Positions 7,599-17,011 are shown, counted from the stretch's first letter. The stretch: DNA of 32,977 nucleotides from Rhodocyclaceae bacterium (GCA_020247545.1 JADCIX010000021.1:1-32977); one strand, 5' to 3'. A program made the numbers and translations. The notes: generated by a model not told the origin, from the sequence alone.

Positions 7599-9224
7599 TT
7601 AGCGCCCCATATCAATCAAGGTTTGAAACAGTGTCTGTGCTGTGGCAATCACCTTAGCCGAGGCCTGATAAGCCTGTTGGTATCGGATCAACTTGGCGGC
7701 TTCCTCATCAAGATTTACTCCGGAAACTGAGGATTGCTCACTTCGCGCTTGTGTCAGCAGTTTGTCGGCGATGGATGCACTAGTTTCAAGACCCCGCGCG
7801 GTCGCGCCGACCTTGGCAGAAATCTCGCCAAGCGCCTGCGAGAACGTCAGCCCCCCCAGTGTCACCTGCTCGGCAACGGCAGCTAGCGCGAGTGCATTTC
7901 GATTGTCTCCACTTGCGTTCGACAAGCCGAAGGCAAGGGTCCGCGGATCACTGAACGCCAGCTTGATACCGGCCGCAGCATTGCGCACCGGCTGCAACTG
8001 GAAACTATCTCCCGCAGCTGGCGTACCGGTTAGCGTAATAGCGATGCCATCCAGCGTAACTGGCAGCGCGGCCGTGGTCGACTTGGTACCATCCTGCAAG
8101 CGTGTAATCGTGTACTGGCTGCCGTTGTAGTCGATGCGGTAATCACTCGGCTTAAGTCCGGAGGCCGCCGCTACACTCACAGAGATGGCACCCGTACCCG
8201 TATTCAACGCACTCGGCATCGCCACCGGTGCGGGCAATGTAAACAACGCTTGTCCCGCGGCACCATTCATATTTGTTCCAGCCGCGTGAATTGCGTTAAA
8301 GGTACTCGCGATTGCAGTAGCCAATCGACCCAACTCATTCTTGGCATCAACCAAATTGATATCGCGGAACTTCATCTGCCCCGCCAGAGCGCCACCGTTC
8401 AAGCTTGTAGCGCTTAGCTGTAGGTTGATCGTTGTGGCTCCGTTGGCGGAACTCAAACCTACCAATTGTTTCTGCGGATCGGTCGGATCGAAACTGATCG
8501 ACATCGAGGCGGGTGTATTGCCAACAACCAAGGCGGCACCGCTCGACACAAATACATTCAGGCTACCGTCTGACTGCTCCAACGTTGACACACCGACCTG
8601 TGTATTGAGCTGTCGCACAACCTCGTCGCGCTGATCCAAGAGGTCATTCGGCATTTGCCCGCTGCCACGAGCGAGCGAAATGGCGTCATTCAAGCGGCCA
8701 ATTTTTTGTGCCAACGAATTGATTTGTACGACTGTGGCGCGGATACCCAGATCAACATTTCTGCCCTGCTCATCGACTTGTGAGGAAGCCTGATTCAAGC
8801 GTGACGCCAGCTCCAGTCCAGACGATATCACCGCCGCCCGCGATGCGATATCACTTGGCCGCGACGAGGCTTGTGTCATGCTAGAAAAAAAGTTGTCCAG
8901 TGCATTGCCCATACCCACGTCGTCTGTAGCGAACAATTCATCAACCGCCCGCATCAACCGCGATTGTGTCGCCGCTTCTGCAGACTGCGCCTCGCTAAAC
9001 TGCACTTGACCATTCACCTGCGCATCAAATGCTCGCCGAACGGACTCGATGGTAACGCCGCGACCGAAAAAACCGCCGCTGGAAAATTGCCCGGGCATTG
9101 TGGTTTGCACGACATTCTGCCGCGAGTATCCGGGAGTATTGACGTTGGCAATGTTGTTACTGGTCGCGTTGATTGCTGCATACGCTGCGGCCAGCCCAGA
9201 AGAACCTACTCCTAGCAATGACAT
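7599..9224 (-). CDS. flgK: Flagellar hook-associated protein FlgK (HAP1)
   Basis: A 541-aa junction protein located between hook and FlgL. The N-terminus carries the rod/hook family signature (NATSNNIANVNTPGYSRQN near residues 19-37). The C-terminal helix (GVNLDEEAAKLIRYQQAYQASAKVIATAQ) is the conserved FlgK ending, finishing in LFQTLIDMGR. The length is usual for betaproteobacterial FlgK. The ATG at 9224 has only a weak ribosome site (GGTAG), so translation may be coupled to flgJ, which ends 15 bp upstream. FlgN, encoded at 18393-18869, is the expected export chaperone for FlgK and FlgL. Confidence 0.96.
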   Translation of the reverse strand: MSLLGVGSSGLAAAYAAINATSNNIANVNTPGYSRQNVVQTTMPGQFSSGGFFGRGVTIESVRRAFDAQVNGQVQFSEAQSAEAATQSRLMRAVDELFATDDVGMGNALDNFFSSMTQASSRPSDIASRAAVISSGLELASRLNQASSQVDEQGRNVDLGIRATVVQINSLAQKIGRLNDAISLARGSGQMPNDLLDQRDEVVRQLNTQVGVSTLEQSDGSLNVFVSSGAALVVGNTPASMSISFDPTDPQKQLVGLSSANGATTINLQLSATSLNGGALAGQMKFRDINLVDAKNELGRLATAIASTFNAIHAAGTNMNGAAGQALFTLPAPVAMPSALNTGTGAISVSVAAASGLKPSDYRIDYNGSQYTITRLQDGTKSTTAALPVTLDGIAITLTGTPAAGDSFQLQPVRNAAAGIKLAFSDPRTLAFGLSNASGDNRNALALAAVAEQVTLGGLTFSQALGEISAKVGATARGLETSASIADKLLTQARSEQSSVSGVNLDEEAAKLIRYQQAYQASAKVIATAQTLFQTLIDMGR

Positions 9225-9239
9225 AAGTGGCTACCCGGC

Positions 9240-10340
9240 CTATACTTGATTCCAGCCGGTAGCAGGCGCGTCCGTCCTGGCCCTGGCGATGGCAATCACG
9301 TGGTTAATGGTACGCGACAATTTCTCCGCGTAGCGCGGGTCTGTCGCATAACCTGCGCGCTGTAGTGACGTGGCGAAACCTTCCACCGAGCCGCTGTTTT
9401 CTGCAACCGCACCATAACGCGGGCTCTTGGTGATTAACGCGGCGTAATCCTTAAAACTTTCCGCGTATGACGAGTAGGCGCGGAACTTCTCGACAGACTT
9501 GCGCGGTACACCGTTAACGTATTCGGTAGTCGTCACACTGACCGTGGGGCCAGTCCAGTTGCTCCCCGCCTTGATGGCAAACAAATTGTGGCTAGTCGAG
9601 CCATCCGGGTTGCGAATTTCGCGTTTGCCCCACCCTGACTCCAACGCCGCCTGCCCCAATATGAACTTCGCCGGAATGCCGCTGGCATTGGCAGCTTCGT
9701 TGGCGTGGACTTTCATCCGATCAAAGAAAGCCGCCGTCTTATCGGCGACGCTTTCTAGGTTCCCACCAATTGCACTTACCGCGTGGCCCACTTTCTTTAA
9801 TGCGACCGCTCCTGTAGTTTCAACGCCTGTTGTCTCCGCTGCGGGTTGGCGCGCCCGCACGAGTCTATTCAAGCCGTTGTTTTCAGCGAAACGCACGGAG
9901 ATCGATCTGCCTTCGTTCGGCGGCAAGTCTTGCTGCCTTCCTTTGCTGCCTGCTGGCATATCGGTCCGATTGGACTCGTTCAACGACCTCGCTTCGCCCG
10001 ACAGCGCGGCCTTAGTCGATTCCGCGTCTTTTGCCGCGCCGACACCGCCGAGCTGTCGCGCGATCACATCGGCCAGACCAGTGCCGCGCGCTGCTATCTT
10101 CTGCGCGAACTGCTGGTCGAGCATACCGATATACATATCCCCTGCACTAGAATTCATGATGCCGTCTTTCGGCGACGCATCGCGCATCGACTTCATGAGC
10201 ATGTTCATAAACAGCACTTCAAATTGCTTTGCCGTCTCTTTTATCGCCCCACTCTGCTTTGATGCCGCAGAACGTTTTAGGTCGCCAAGCGATCTTGCAT
10301 CGAACGATAACGACTGGTCGTTTGAAATGGAATTTTTCAT
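9240..10340 (-). CDS. flgJ: FlgJ, rod cap and peptidoglycan hydrolase
   Basis: A 366-aa two-domain protein. Residues about 30-97 form the rod-binding/cap domain (KQFEVLFMNMLMKSMRDASPKDG-type helix, ending at DVIARQLGG). Residues about 200-355 form the N-acetylglucosaminidase domain, with the catalytic Glu expected at E234 in AALESGWGK and the downstream HNLFAIKAG and FRAYSSYAESF blocks. It caps rod growth in the periplasm and opens the peptidoglycan. The linker, about 100 polar residues, makes it longer than the roughly 315-aa enterobacterial FlgJ. It lies 21 bp after flgI and 15 bp before flgK. Confidence 0.96.
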   Translation of the reverse strand: MKNSISNDQSLSFDARSLGDLKRSAASKQSGAIKETAKQFEVLFMNMLMKSMRDASPKDGIMNSSAGDMYIGMLDQQFAQKIAARGTGLADVIARQLGGVGAAKDAESTKAALSGEARSLNESNRTDMPAGSKGRQQDLPPNEGRSISVRFAENNGLNRLVRARQPAAETTGVETTGAVALKKVGHAVSAIGGNLESVADKTAAFFDRMKVHANEAANASGIPAKFILGQAALESGWGKREIRNPDGSTSHNLFAIKAGSNWTGPTVSVTTTEYVNGVPRKSVEKFRAYSSYAESFKDYAALITKSPRYGAVAENSGSVEGFATSLQRAGYATDPRYAEKLSRTINHVIAIARARTDAPATGWNQV

Positions 10341-10361
10341 ATTGATGGGTTCTGAAAAGAC

Positions 10362-11489
10362 TCAGATAACTTCGATATCCGCTTTAAGCGAACCTGCCGA
10401 CTTCATCGCTTGCAAAATAGCCAGCAAATCTTGCGGCGTCACACCGATCGAATTCAGCGCTTTCACCACATCGGAAAGTTTTGCACCGCCATCCAGCAGC
10501 AACACCTGCCCCGGATCCTGCTTGACGGTGATCTCGCTCTTCTCCGTTGCCACCGTTTCGCCACGGCTAAACGGCGCTGGCTGACTTACCTGAGGCGTTG
10601 AGTTGATTGTCACCGAGAGATTGCCGTGAGATACCGCGCACGGCTCAAGTGTCACCATGCGATTCATCACCACAGAACCGGTTCGGGCGTTGATTACGAT
10701 GCGTGCTGGCGGTAACACGCTTTCCACTTCAAGATTCTCTAGGTCGGCCATAAACGCAACTCGATCGCCGGCGTTCTGCGGAAACTTAACTTGAATCACG
10801 CGACCATCAAGAGCAGACGCAGTGCTTGGGCCCATCCGCCGATTTACGGCTTCTGCGGTCTTGCTCGCGGTTGAAAAATCTGCGGTGTTTAGCTCAATGT
10901 GCAGCCACTCCGCAGTTGAAAACGGCGATGCCACAGCGCGTTCAACGGTTGCGCCACCGGGAATTCGCCCAGCATTTAATTGGTTAATTTGCACCTTGCT
11001 GCCACCCGCTGACGCGCCAGCACCGGCGATGATGACATTGCCCTGTGCCATGGCATAAATTTGGCCATCCGCCCCCTTTAGCGGCGCTAACAGAAGCGTG
11101 CCGCCGCGTAAAGACTTCGCATTGCCAAGTGACGAAACCGTTACATCGATCTGTTGCCCCGGTTTTGCAAACGGCTGCAAGCTCGCTGTCAACATCACCG
11201 CAGCAACGTTTCGCAACTGTAAGTTCGTGCCCGGCGGCAGCTGCACGCCGAGCTGCGACAACATGTTGGTCAAACTCTGTACCGTAAATGGCGTCTGGGT
11301 AGTCTGGTCGCCCGACCCGTCAAGGCCAACCACCAATCCGTAACCTATCAACTGGTTGGTCCGCACACCCTGTACAGTCGAAATATCCTTAATGCGCTCA
11401 GCCTGCGCGAGATTGCTCTTGACACTGATCACCAGCATCATCAGCGTAGTAATCAGCATCGATCTCATCAGTTTTTGCGGCGTTAACAT
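10362..11489 (-). CDS. flgI: Flagellar P-ring protein FlgI
   Basis: A 375-aa periplasmic protein that polymerises into the P-ring around the rod in the peptidoglycan layer. A Sec signal peptide is visible (MLTPQKLMRSMLITTLMM..., cut probably after NLAQA near residue 30). The mature start ERIKDISTVQGVRTNQLIGYGLVVGLDGSGD is highly characteristic, as is the C-terminal GGAKLSDVVKALNSIGVTPQDLLAILQAM-type block. The length matches the family. The ATG at 11489 has no strong Shine-Dalgarno sequence; flgH ends 9 bp upstream, which suggests translational coupling. Confidence 0.97.
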   Translation of the reverse strand: MLTPQKLMRSMLITTLMMLVISVKSNLAQAERIKDISTVQGVRTNQLIGYGLVVGLDGSGDQTTQTPFTVQSLTNMLSQLGVQLPPGTNLQLRNVAAVMLTASLQPFAKPGQQIDVTVSSLGNAKSLRGGTLLLAPLKGADGQIYAMAQGNVIIAGAGASAGGSKVQINQLNAGRIPGGATVERAVASPFSTAEWLHIELNTADFSTASKTAEAVNRRMGPSTASALDGRVIQVKFPQNAGDRVAFMADLENLEVESVLPPARIVINARTGSVVMNRMVTLEPCAVSHGNLSVTINSTPQVSQPAPFSRGETVATEKSEITVKQDPGQVLLLDGGAKLSDVVKALNSIGVTPQDLLAILQAMKSAGSLKADIEVI

Positions 11490-11498
11490 TGTGACTGA

Positions 11499-12263
11499 TC
11501 AGAAGGGAAATGCGTTCAGGAAAAAGCGCTGTAGCCAGCCCATGCGCTGCGCTTCATCGATATAGCCCTTGCCGCGATACTCCAAGCGCGCGTCTGCGAC
11601 CTGCGGCGACTGGACTACATTACCGGCTTGGATCGTCAGCGGATTTACCACCCCGGAAAAACGAATCGTCTCGGTGTTGTGGTTGATACCGATCTGTTTT
11701 TCTCCAGCCACCACCAGATTTCCATTCGGCAGTACGCTGATAACCGTCACGGTTAGCGTACCGGCGAAGGTGTTATCGTTCGCGGTCTCACCTTTGCCTT
11801 CAAAGGTGTTGGCCCCATTGGCGGCAAGTTGCGCACCGAGGAATGACTTCCCTGGCAGCCCAGCAAGTGTCGGAACCGCCGCCTTGGTGTCGGAGGTTTT
11901 GGCGGAGCTCGATTTTGAAGAGCGCGATGCGCTGGTTTTCTCAACAATGGCTACCGTTAGAATGTCACCCACACGACCGGGTTTTTGATCCTCAAACAAC
12001 GGGCGTGGCACGTTTGCCAATTGAAAAATGGCACCATTAAGCACCGGAACCGGGGTCTCCTGGCGTGGAGCGGAAGTGGTGGGCATGACAATTTCAACTC
12101 GCGGCTCGATATGTGAGCAGCCGGTCACCAGCGACGAAAAAACGAGAAAGAACATCAACACAATTGCGGCGCGCACCAAAGAGCGCCAGAGGCTAAAAAG
12201 CTCGGCTTCTTCGTTACGGCGGTAGGCTTGGGGTTTGGATTGCTGCGAATAGATCGATTGCAT
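11499..12263 (-). CDS. flgH: Flagellar L-ring lipoprotein FlgH
   Basis: A 254-aa lipoprotein forming the outer-membrane L-ring. The lipobox is LVTGC with Cys49 as lipidation site, after a hydrophobic stretch (AAIVLMFFLVFSSL). The core carries LFEDQKPGRVGDILTVAIVE and the C-terminal VNPLTIQAGNVVQSPQVADARLEYRGKGYIDEA-type region diagnostic of FlgH. The ATG at 12263 has AGAGGAAG upstream and is the best start, but it leaves 48 residues before the Cys, far longer than the usual 15-25; TTG/GTG codons at residues 29-30 or the ATG at residue 37 are alternatives without ribosome sites. Unlike its neighbours, it is separated from the upstream gene flgG by 313 bp. Confidence 0.95.
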   Translation of the reverse strand: MQSIYSQQSKPQAYRRNEEAELFSLWRSLVRAAIVLMFFLVFSSLVTGCSHIEPRVEIVMPTTSAPRQETPVPVLNGAIFQLANVPRPLFEDQKPGRVGDILTVAIVEKTSASRSSKSSSAKTSDTKAAVPTLAGLPGKSFLGAQLAANGANTFEGKGETANDNTFAGTLTVTVISVLPNGNLVVAGEKQIGINHNTETIRFSGVVNPLTIQAGNVVQSPQVADARLEYRGKGYIDEAQRMGWLQRFFLNAFPF

Positions 12264-12576
12264 TGCCGACTTCCTCTGACGAGACTCCCATTACTTTATC
12301 CAGCGGAGTCAACTGGCAAAGCCGAATAAGCAGGATAAAAAGGTGCTGGTTCACAGCTTTGCCGATAGGGGGCGTAGATGCTTCAAACAGCCGACTGTCA
12401 TGCTTGACTACAGCCACAGAGATTGCTCCGATCAGGCATGACGGCATGTTCACTGGCCAGATCGCGCAACAACTTTTCTGTCGGGAAGATTTACCGGTGA
12501 GTTTTCCGCACCAAATTCCGCAGCATTACGTCTGCGGAATCCTAAAGTTCGTTTCTAGCAGAAGTGGCGCATAACA
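12264..12576. other. Atypical 313-bp gap between flgG and flgH
   Basis: All other spacers in the flgB-flgL series are 9-59 bp. This one contains a perfect 9-bp hairpin (12515-12540) shortly after flgG and an 8-bp inverted repeat, GGCAAAGC (12315-12322) with GCTTTGCC (12356-12363). A 79-codon minus-strand frame (12214-12453) overlaps flgH, lacks family resemblance and is probably not a gene. Transcript processing, attenuation or an internal promoter for flgHIJKL are possible uses. Confidence 0.6.
12515..12540 (-). terminator. Intercistronic stem-loop after flgG
   Basis: ATTCCGCAG (12515-12523) and CTGCGGAAT (12532-12540) pair perfectly over 9 bp with an 8-nt loop. The structure lies 37-62 bp downstream of the flgG stop on the minus strand. 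Only TTT follows the stem, so it is more likely an mRNA-stability or partial-termination element than a strong terminator. Confidence 0.5.
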
Positions 12577-13359
12577 TCACAGCTGAGATAGTCGCTGCAA
12601 CATTTCGTCGGACGTCTTGATAGCTTTGGAGTTGATTTCATACGCGCGTTGCGTCTGGATCATCGATACGAGCTCTTCGACCACGTTTACATTTGAAGTC
12701 TCTACATAACCCTGACTAAGCGTACCGTGACCGCTAGCGCCGGGGTTAGCGGTGTTCGGTGTGCCAGAAGATGCGGTTTCAGTAAACAAGTTCTGCCCCA
12801 CCGCCGACAAGCCCGCCGCATTAACAAAATTGGCTAACTGAATCGTGCCGACTTGGGTGGACGCGGCAGTGCCAGGCAGGGTGACAGAAACAGTGCCATC
12901 TGGCGCGATCGTTACCGACTGGGCAGTCGGTGGGATGGTCATCGCGGGAATAAGCGGGTATCCATTTGAAGTCACCAACTGTCCCTGGGCATCGAGTCGG
13001 AAAGAGCCGTCGCGCGTGTAGCCAGTGGTGCCATCCGGCATCTGTACTTGGAAGAAGCCATTACCGTTGATAGCCATGTCGAGATTGTTACCGGTCTGCT
13101 GCAAGTTGCCCTGCGTGAAGACGCGAGAAGTGGCCACAGGGCGGACACCGGTGCCCAGCTGTAGCCCGGTTGGTAAATTTGTCTGCTGGGATGACTGCGC
13201 TCCCGGCTGCCGGATGTTCTGATAAAGAAGATCTTCAAACACCGCCTTGGAACGCTTGAACCCTGCAGTGTTGACGTTAGCCAGGTTGTTCGATAACACA
13301 TCCATCTGCGTTTGTTGCGCGTCAAGCCCAGTTTTTGAAATCCACAGTGATCTGATCAT
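12577..13359 (-). CDS. flgG: Flagellar distal rod protein FlgG
   Basis: A 260-aa distal rod subunit spanning the periplasm. The N-terminus [47 protein letters not shown]-type block and the C-terminal [39 protein letters not shown]-type block are classical FlgG. The length (260) equals that of enterobacterial FlgG. The ATG at 13359 is preceded by GGAGCAACTC, a good ribosome site. It follows flgF by 14 bp. The protein is secreted through the flagellar type III exporter and has no cleavable signal. Confidence 0.97.
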   Translation of the reverse strand: MIRSLWISKTGLDAQQTQMDVLSNNLANVNTAGFKRSKAVFEDLLYQNIRQPGAQSSQQTNLPTGLQLGTGVRPVATSRVFTQGNLQQTGNNLDMAINGNGFFQVQMPDGTTGYTRDGSFRLDAQGQLVTSNGYPLIPAMTIPPTAQSVTIAPDGTVSVTLPGTAASTQVGTIQLANFVNAAGLSAVGQNLFTETASSGTPNTANPGASGHGTLSQGYVETSNVNVVEELVSMIQTQRAYEINSKAIKTSDEMLQRLSQL

Positions 13360-13373
13360 GAGTTGCTCCTTGA

Positions 13374-14120
13374 CTAACTGTTTGGCTGCAGTAATTTCGC
13401 AGAATCGCGAGAGTTGGCTTCTGAGTTCGATATCGTCTTCATTGTCAGCTCAAACTGGCGCGCAAGTGCAATCATGCCCACCATGGTTTCAACGACGTTG
13501 ACGTTTGAGGCTTCGATCGATCCGCGCACCACCCGGACGTTTGGGTCGGACTCCGCTGTTCCTCCCCCATTTACGCGAAACAATCCATCAAGACCTTTCG
13601 ACAATGTCTCCGTCGGCGGATTCACCAACTTGATACGACCAAGGGTGTTGCCATTCTTGGCGTTCCCCGCGACAAAGGCGCTCACCGTGCCATCGCGTCC
13701 AATCTCAATCTTTGCGTTCTCAGGCACCGTGATGGGGCCGCCGTCACCGAGTACCGTCAAGCCTGAGCGTGTACGAAGAATGCCATCGGCACCAACGTCA
13801 AACCCGCCATTGCGCGTATACCCTTCACGGCCATCGCGACCTTCCACCGCGATGAAGCCATCACCGACGATTGCAACGTCGAGATCACGACCCGTGGCTT
13901 CAATTGCGCCATGCCGAAAATCTGCACTAGGCGTGGTTGATGCGACGCTGATTCGAGAATCTAGGATGCCCACATTTCCCTGCAGTGGCACAGCACGCAT
14001 CGCGTCAAGATCTGCGCGAAAACCAGGCGTGGAGGCATTCGCCAGGTTGTTTGAAAGTGTCTCTTGCCGCACCATCAGCTGGCGTGCTCCCGCCATTGCG
14101 GTGTAAATCATTCGGTCCAT
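13374..14120 (-). CDS. flgF: Flagellar proximal rod protein FlgF
   Basis: A 248-aa rod subunit. The N-terminus [38 protein letters not shown]-type block, the central [22 protein letters not shown] region and the C-terminal [31 protein letters not shown] region fit FlgF. The ATG at 14120 has AGGAGAG upstream. It lies between flgE (48 bp upstream) and flgG (14 bp downstream) in the usual order. Confidence 0.96.
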   Translation of the reverse strand: MDRMIYTAMAGARQLMVRQETLSNNLANASTPGFRADLDAMRAVPLQGNVGILDSRISVASTTPSADFRHGAIEATGRDLDVAIVGDGFIAVEGRDGREGYTRNGGFDVGADGILRTRSGLTVLGDGGPITVPENAKIEIGRDGTVSAFVAGNAKNGNTLGRIKLVNPPTETLSKGLDGLFRVNGGGTAESDPNVRVVRGSIEASNVNVVETMVGMIALARQFELTMKTISNSEANSRDSAKLLQPNS

Positions 14121-14168
14121 CGGCCGCTCTCCTGACTTAACATCTTCAATCCACCACCGCTACTTCAA

Positions 14169-15392
14169 CTAGCGTAGGTTCACGAGTGTTTGCAACACTT
14201 GGTCCTGCGTCTTGATGGTCTGCGCGTTTGCTTGGTAGTTTCGTTGTGCAGTAATCATGTTGACCAATTCCGCAGTCAGATCCACGTTGGACTCTTCCAC
14301 CGCACCCGACTGCAACATGCCGAGGTTTGTCGAGCCGGGCGTGCCAACCAGAGGTGCGCCTGAGGTTGACGACTCAACCCATTGGTTACCCCCCGTCGGC
14401 GACAAACCTTGCATATTGGCAAACGACACCAAGGCAATTTGGCCCTGCACCTGTGCTTGGCCATTTGAGTAACGTCCCGAAATAACGCCACCGTTGTCAA
14501 CCGTGAGCCCGATTAGCTTGCCTGCGGCATAACCGTCCTGATTTGCTGCGTTCACACCAAACGCACTGCCAAACTGCGTTGTACCAGCGAAGTTGACCGG
14601 AATACTAGTTGGGAAAGACGCGCCGTTGGTAGTCGTCAAGGCGACGTTGAACGGCACGGCAGAGGCGGTGACATTAAGGCTGCCGTCCGCTTTAAAGACC
14701 AAGCTGCCGATTTTACCGGCACCGACATTGGCACCATCAAGGGTGGCGTAGACATCCCAGGTATTTGCCGTGGCGGTTTTGACCAAATAGGTCGACACTG
14801 TGTGTGCGTTGCCCTGGCTATCGTAGACGTTTAGCGAAGTGGCGCTGGTGTAAGTCGAGGCGTCAGTCGGTGAAAAGGTGCCGGTTGGTACAGTTTTGCG
14901 CGAGTCTAGGTTCATTACAAAGCTTATCTCGGACGTCGGCTTCGGCGCGATGTCAGAGGCAGAAATTTTCAGGTCGGCCGGTGCGCCGGTTGTTGGTTTG
15001 CCGGTCGCGTCTACTGGGAACCCACTCAACCGTGCGCCGTTGCCCGTGACCACGTACCCACTCTTGTCAATTTGAAACTGGCCGTTTCGTGTATAGGCAA
15101 TTGAGCCATTGTTAGATACCCGGAACAAGCCGCCGCCGCTAATTGCTATATCCAGAGGGCTACTGGTGCTCGAGATGTTGCCCTGCGAAAATTGTTGCGA
15201 AACGTTGGTGGTGGTTACACCGAGACCGATCGTTGAACGCTCTGCTGATGCAAGCGTATTTGCATAAAGATCGGCAAACTCAGCACGCGCCTGCTTAAAG
15301 CCGATGGTGTTTGCGTTCGCGACGTTATTGCCGATGACGTCCAAGTTACGGGCAGCTGCGTTAAGCCCTGATAATCCTTGTTGAAAGCTCAT
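14169..15392 (-). CDS. flgE: Flagellar hook protein FlgE
   Basis: A 407-aa subunit of the hook, the universal joint outside the cell. It carries the N-terminal SFQQGLSGLNAAARNLDVIGNNVANANTIGFKQARAEFADLYA-type block, a variable Thr/Gly/Asn-rich centre, and the C-terminal GAVEESNVDLTAELVNMITAQRNYQANAQTIKTQDQVLQTL-type helix. The length is close to the 403 aa of Salmonella FlgE. The ATG at 15392 is preceded by CGGAGAAAATC. The hook cap FlgD is encoded immediately upstream. Confidence 0.97.
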   Translation of the reverse strand: MSFQQGLSGLNAAARNLDVIGNNVANANTIGFKQARAEFADLYANTLASAERSTIGLGVTTTNVSQQFSQGNISSTSSPLDIAISGGGLFRVSNNGSIAYTRNGQFQIDKSGYVVTGNGARLSGFPVDATGKPTTGAPADLKISASDIAPKPTSEISFVMNLDSRKTVPTGTFSPTDASTYTSATSLNVYDSQGNAHTVSTYLVKTATANTWDVYATLDGANVGAGKIGSLVFKADGSLNVTASAVPFNVALTTTNGASFPTSIPVNFAGTTQFGSAFGVNAANQDGYAAGKLIGLTVDNGGVISGRYSNGQAQVQGQIALVSFANMQGLSPTGGNQWVESSTSGAPLVGTPGSTNLGMLQSGAVEESNVDLTAELVNMITAQRNYQANAQTIKTQDQVLQTLVNLR

Positions 15393-15451
15393 GATTTTCT
15401 CCGATAGAGGTGGATTTCAGAAAGATTGAAAGTTGAAATGTTGGGACTGAA

Positions 15452-16102
15452 CTAGAGAATAGTTCGAATCGCGTTCATCGTTATGATCGAACCGCCTGCT
15501 AGATTCAAACGTGGGCCGGATGCAGTTGGGATCACACCACTGATTCGATCAACAATGAACGTATTTAGGTTTCCCGCTCCACTGGCTGAGATGGCTGAAA
15601 CGGTGAAGGTGTAGTTTCCAGGTGCGGCTGTTCCTGAACCCGTTGCCCCCGTCCAATTGAACGTGTGCATGCCCGGTGTGTTGGGCTGCGCAATGGTAGC
15701 GACTACTGCGCCCTGTGGGTTACGAACTTCAATATTGACGTTAGAAACGCCTTCCGGCACTTCAAATCCGCCACGCGCGGCGCTTTGGCCGTCGAGCGTC
15801 AATGTGTTACCGTCGAGCATTACATCCTTGCCGGTAAGCGCCCCGGCCTGCATGACCTGAATCTGATTGAGCATCGTGCCCATGGTGCCGTTGAGTTTTT
15901 CGATCCCCTGTACCGTGCTGATTTGCGCCATCTGGCTCGTGACTTGGGCGTTATCAAGTGGGTTAAGCGGATCTTGATTCTTGAGCTGCGCAACCAGCAG
16001 CGTCAAGAAACGATCACTTGAAGTACCCGCTTTGGACGTACTAGCGGTAATACCCGCAGATGTACTCGAAAAATTGGAAATTCCACCAAGATCAAACGAC
16101 AT
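15452..16102 (-). CDS. flgD: Flagellar hook-capping protein FlgD
   Basis: A 216-aa scaffold that caps the growing hook and is lost when the hook is finished. The N-terminal motif RFLTLLVAQLKNQDPLNPLDNAQVTSQMAQISTVQGIEKLN-type is the FlgD signature. The C-terminal half is a FlgD Ig/tudor-like region (RNPQGAVVATIAQPNTPGMHTFNW, then GNYTFTVSA). The length is typical. GGAAAATCC lies before the ATG at 16102. flgC ends 11 bp upstream. Confidence 0.96.
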   Translation of the reverse strand: MSFDLGGISNFSSTSAGITASTSKAGTSSDRFLTLLVAQLKNQDPLNPLDNAQVTSQMAQISTVQGIEKLNGTMGTMLNQIQVMQAGALTGKDVMLDGNTLTLDGQSAARGGFEVPEGVSNVNIEVRNPQGAVVATIAQPNTPGMHTFNWTGATGSGTAAPGNYTFTVSAISASGAGNLNTFIVDRISGVIPTASGPRLNLAGGSIITMNAIRTIL

Positions 16103-16113
16103 TCGGATTTTCC

Positions 16114-16524
16114 TTAGCTACCCATGGCAATGGTTTTTGCCAGAAGGCTTTTGGTCGTATTCATGACTTCGATGTTGTTTTGATACGCCCGCGAAGCCTC
16201 AATCATGTTGACCATTTCATCGATGACGTTTACATTTGGCATAGTGATGTTGCCGCTTTCATCCGCCAGTGGATTTTTTGGGTCGTAAATCTTGCGGCCC
16301 TCGGCTTCACTCTCGTTAACACCTGCCACTCTTACACCGGCAGAGGCTTGATCGTTGAAGTCGGCGAGCTGGGTTTGGAAAACGACCTGACGCGCCTTGT
16401 AGGCTTTTCCGTCGGGACCAGCGATACTGTCGGCGTTTGCGAGGTTGGAAGCGATGACATTCAGCCGCACGTTTTGCGCAGCAATCGCGGAACCCGAGAC
16501 ACCAAAAACTTTAAATAGAGACAT
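16114..16524 (-). CDS. flgC: Flagellar proximal rod protein FlgC
   Basis: A 136-aa proximal rod subunit. Features include the N-terminal SLFKVFGVSGSAIAAQNVRLNVIASNLANADS-type helix, GKAYKARQVVFQTQLA in the centre, and YDPKNPLADESGNITMPNVNVIDEMVNMIEASRAYQNNIEVMNTTKSLLAKT at the C-terminus, where the PLADESG...PNVN block is diagnostic for FlgC. The length matches the family (about 134-138). It follows flgB by 40 bp. Confidence 0.97.
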   Translation of the reverse strand: MSLFKVFGVSGSAIAAQNVRLNVIASNLANADSIAGPDGKAYKARQVVFQTQLADFNDQASAGVRVAGVNESEAEGRKIYDPKNPLADESGNITMPNVNVIDEMVNMIEASRAYQNNIEVMNTTKSLLAKTIAMGS

Positions 16525-16564
16525 AATTTTTACCTCACCTGTTTTGCTATAGCGTCATTGACGC

Positions 16565-17011
16565 TTACTGCCCATTGACGGCCATCCCCATTGTCTTGAT
16601 CTGCCCGTTTAAGAACCGAAGCGCTGCTTCATAACGAACAGCGTTTTCCGCAAAATTTGCCGTCTCACGATGCACGTCAACCGTATTGCCATCAAAAGCT
16701 CCCTGTATTGGCATGCTGTACTTGAGCTGGGTACCCTTTCCAACAAACGAAGAGGTGGAAAGAGTTGTATTCGAAAGGTGGCGCGGGTTGGTTATTGCTA
16801 AAGAACCGGTGGAGTCGGCCGAAAATGCGGAAACAGATGTAGTGGTTTCACGCCTCACATTGCTGAGTGCTTCTCGAAAGTTGAAGTCGCGAGCTTGAAA
16901 GCCGGGAGTGTCCGCATTGGCGATGTTCGAGGCAATAACCCGCTGGCGCTCGCTACGCAGCTTAAGCGCGTCCGCGTTGAAATCAAACTGTGAGGTAATC
17001 CGGTTCAACAT
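16565..17011 (-). CDS. flgB: Flagellar proximal rod protein FlgB
   Basis: A 148-aa proximal rod subunit and the first gene of the long flgBCDEFGHIJKL series. The N-terminus holds LKLRSERQRVIASNIANADTPGFQARDFNF, the FlgB form of the rod signature, and the C-terminus holds NTVDVHRETANFAENAVRYEAALRFLNGQIKTM. The length is slightly above the 138 aa of enterobacterial FlgB. AAGGAGCTAAGG stands directly before the ATG at 17011. It is divergent from flgA with a 207-bp intergenic region, where class II promoters for both directions would be expected; I could not assign a clear one. Confidence 0.96.
   Translation of the reverse strand: MLNRITSQFDFNADALKLRSERQRVIASNIANADTPGFQARDFNFREALSNVRRETTTSVSAFSADSTGSLAITNPRHLSNTTLSTSSFVGKGTQLKYSMPIQGAFDGNTVDVHRETANFAENAVRYEAALRFLNGQIKTMGMAVNGQ

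Noticed and set aside
12214-12453. 79-codon minus-strand frame in the flgG-flgH gap
   Set aside because: Overlaps the flgH start, has no good ribosome site and no family resemblance.
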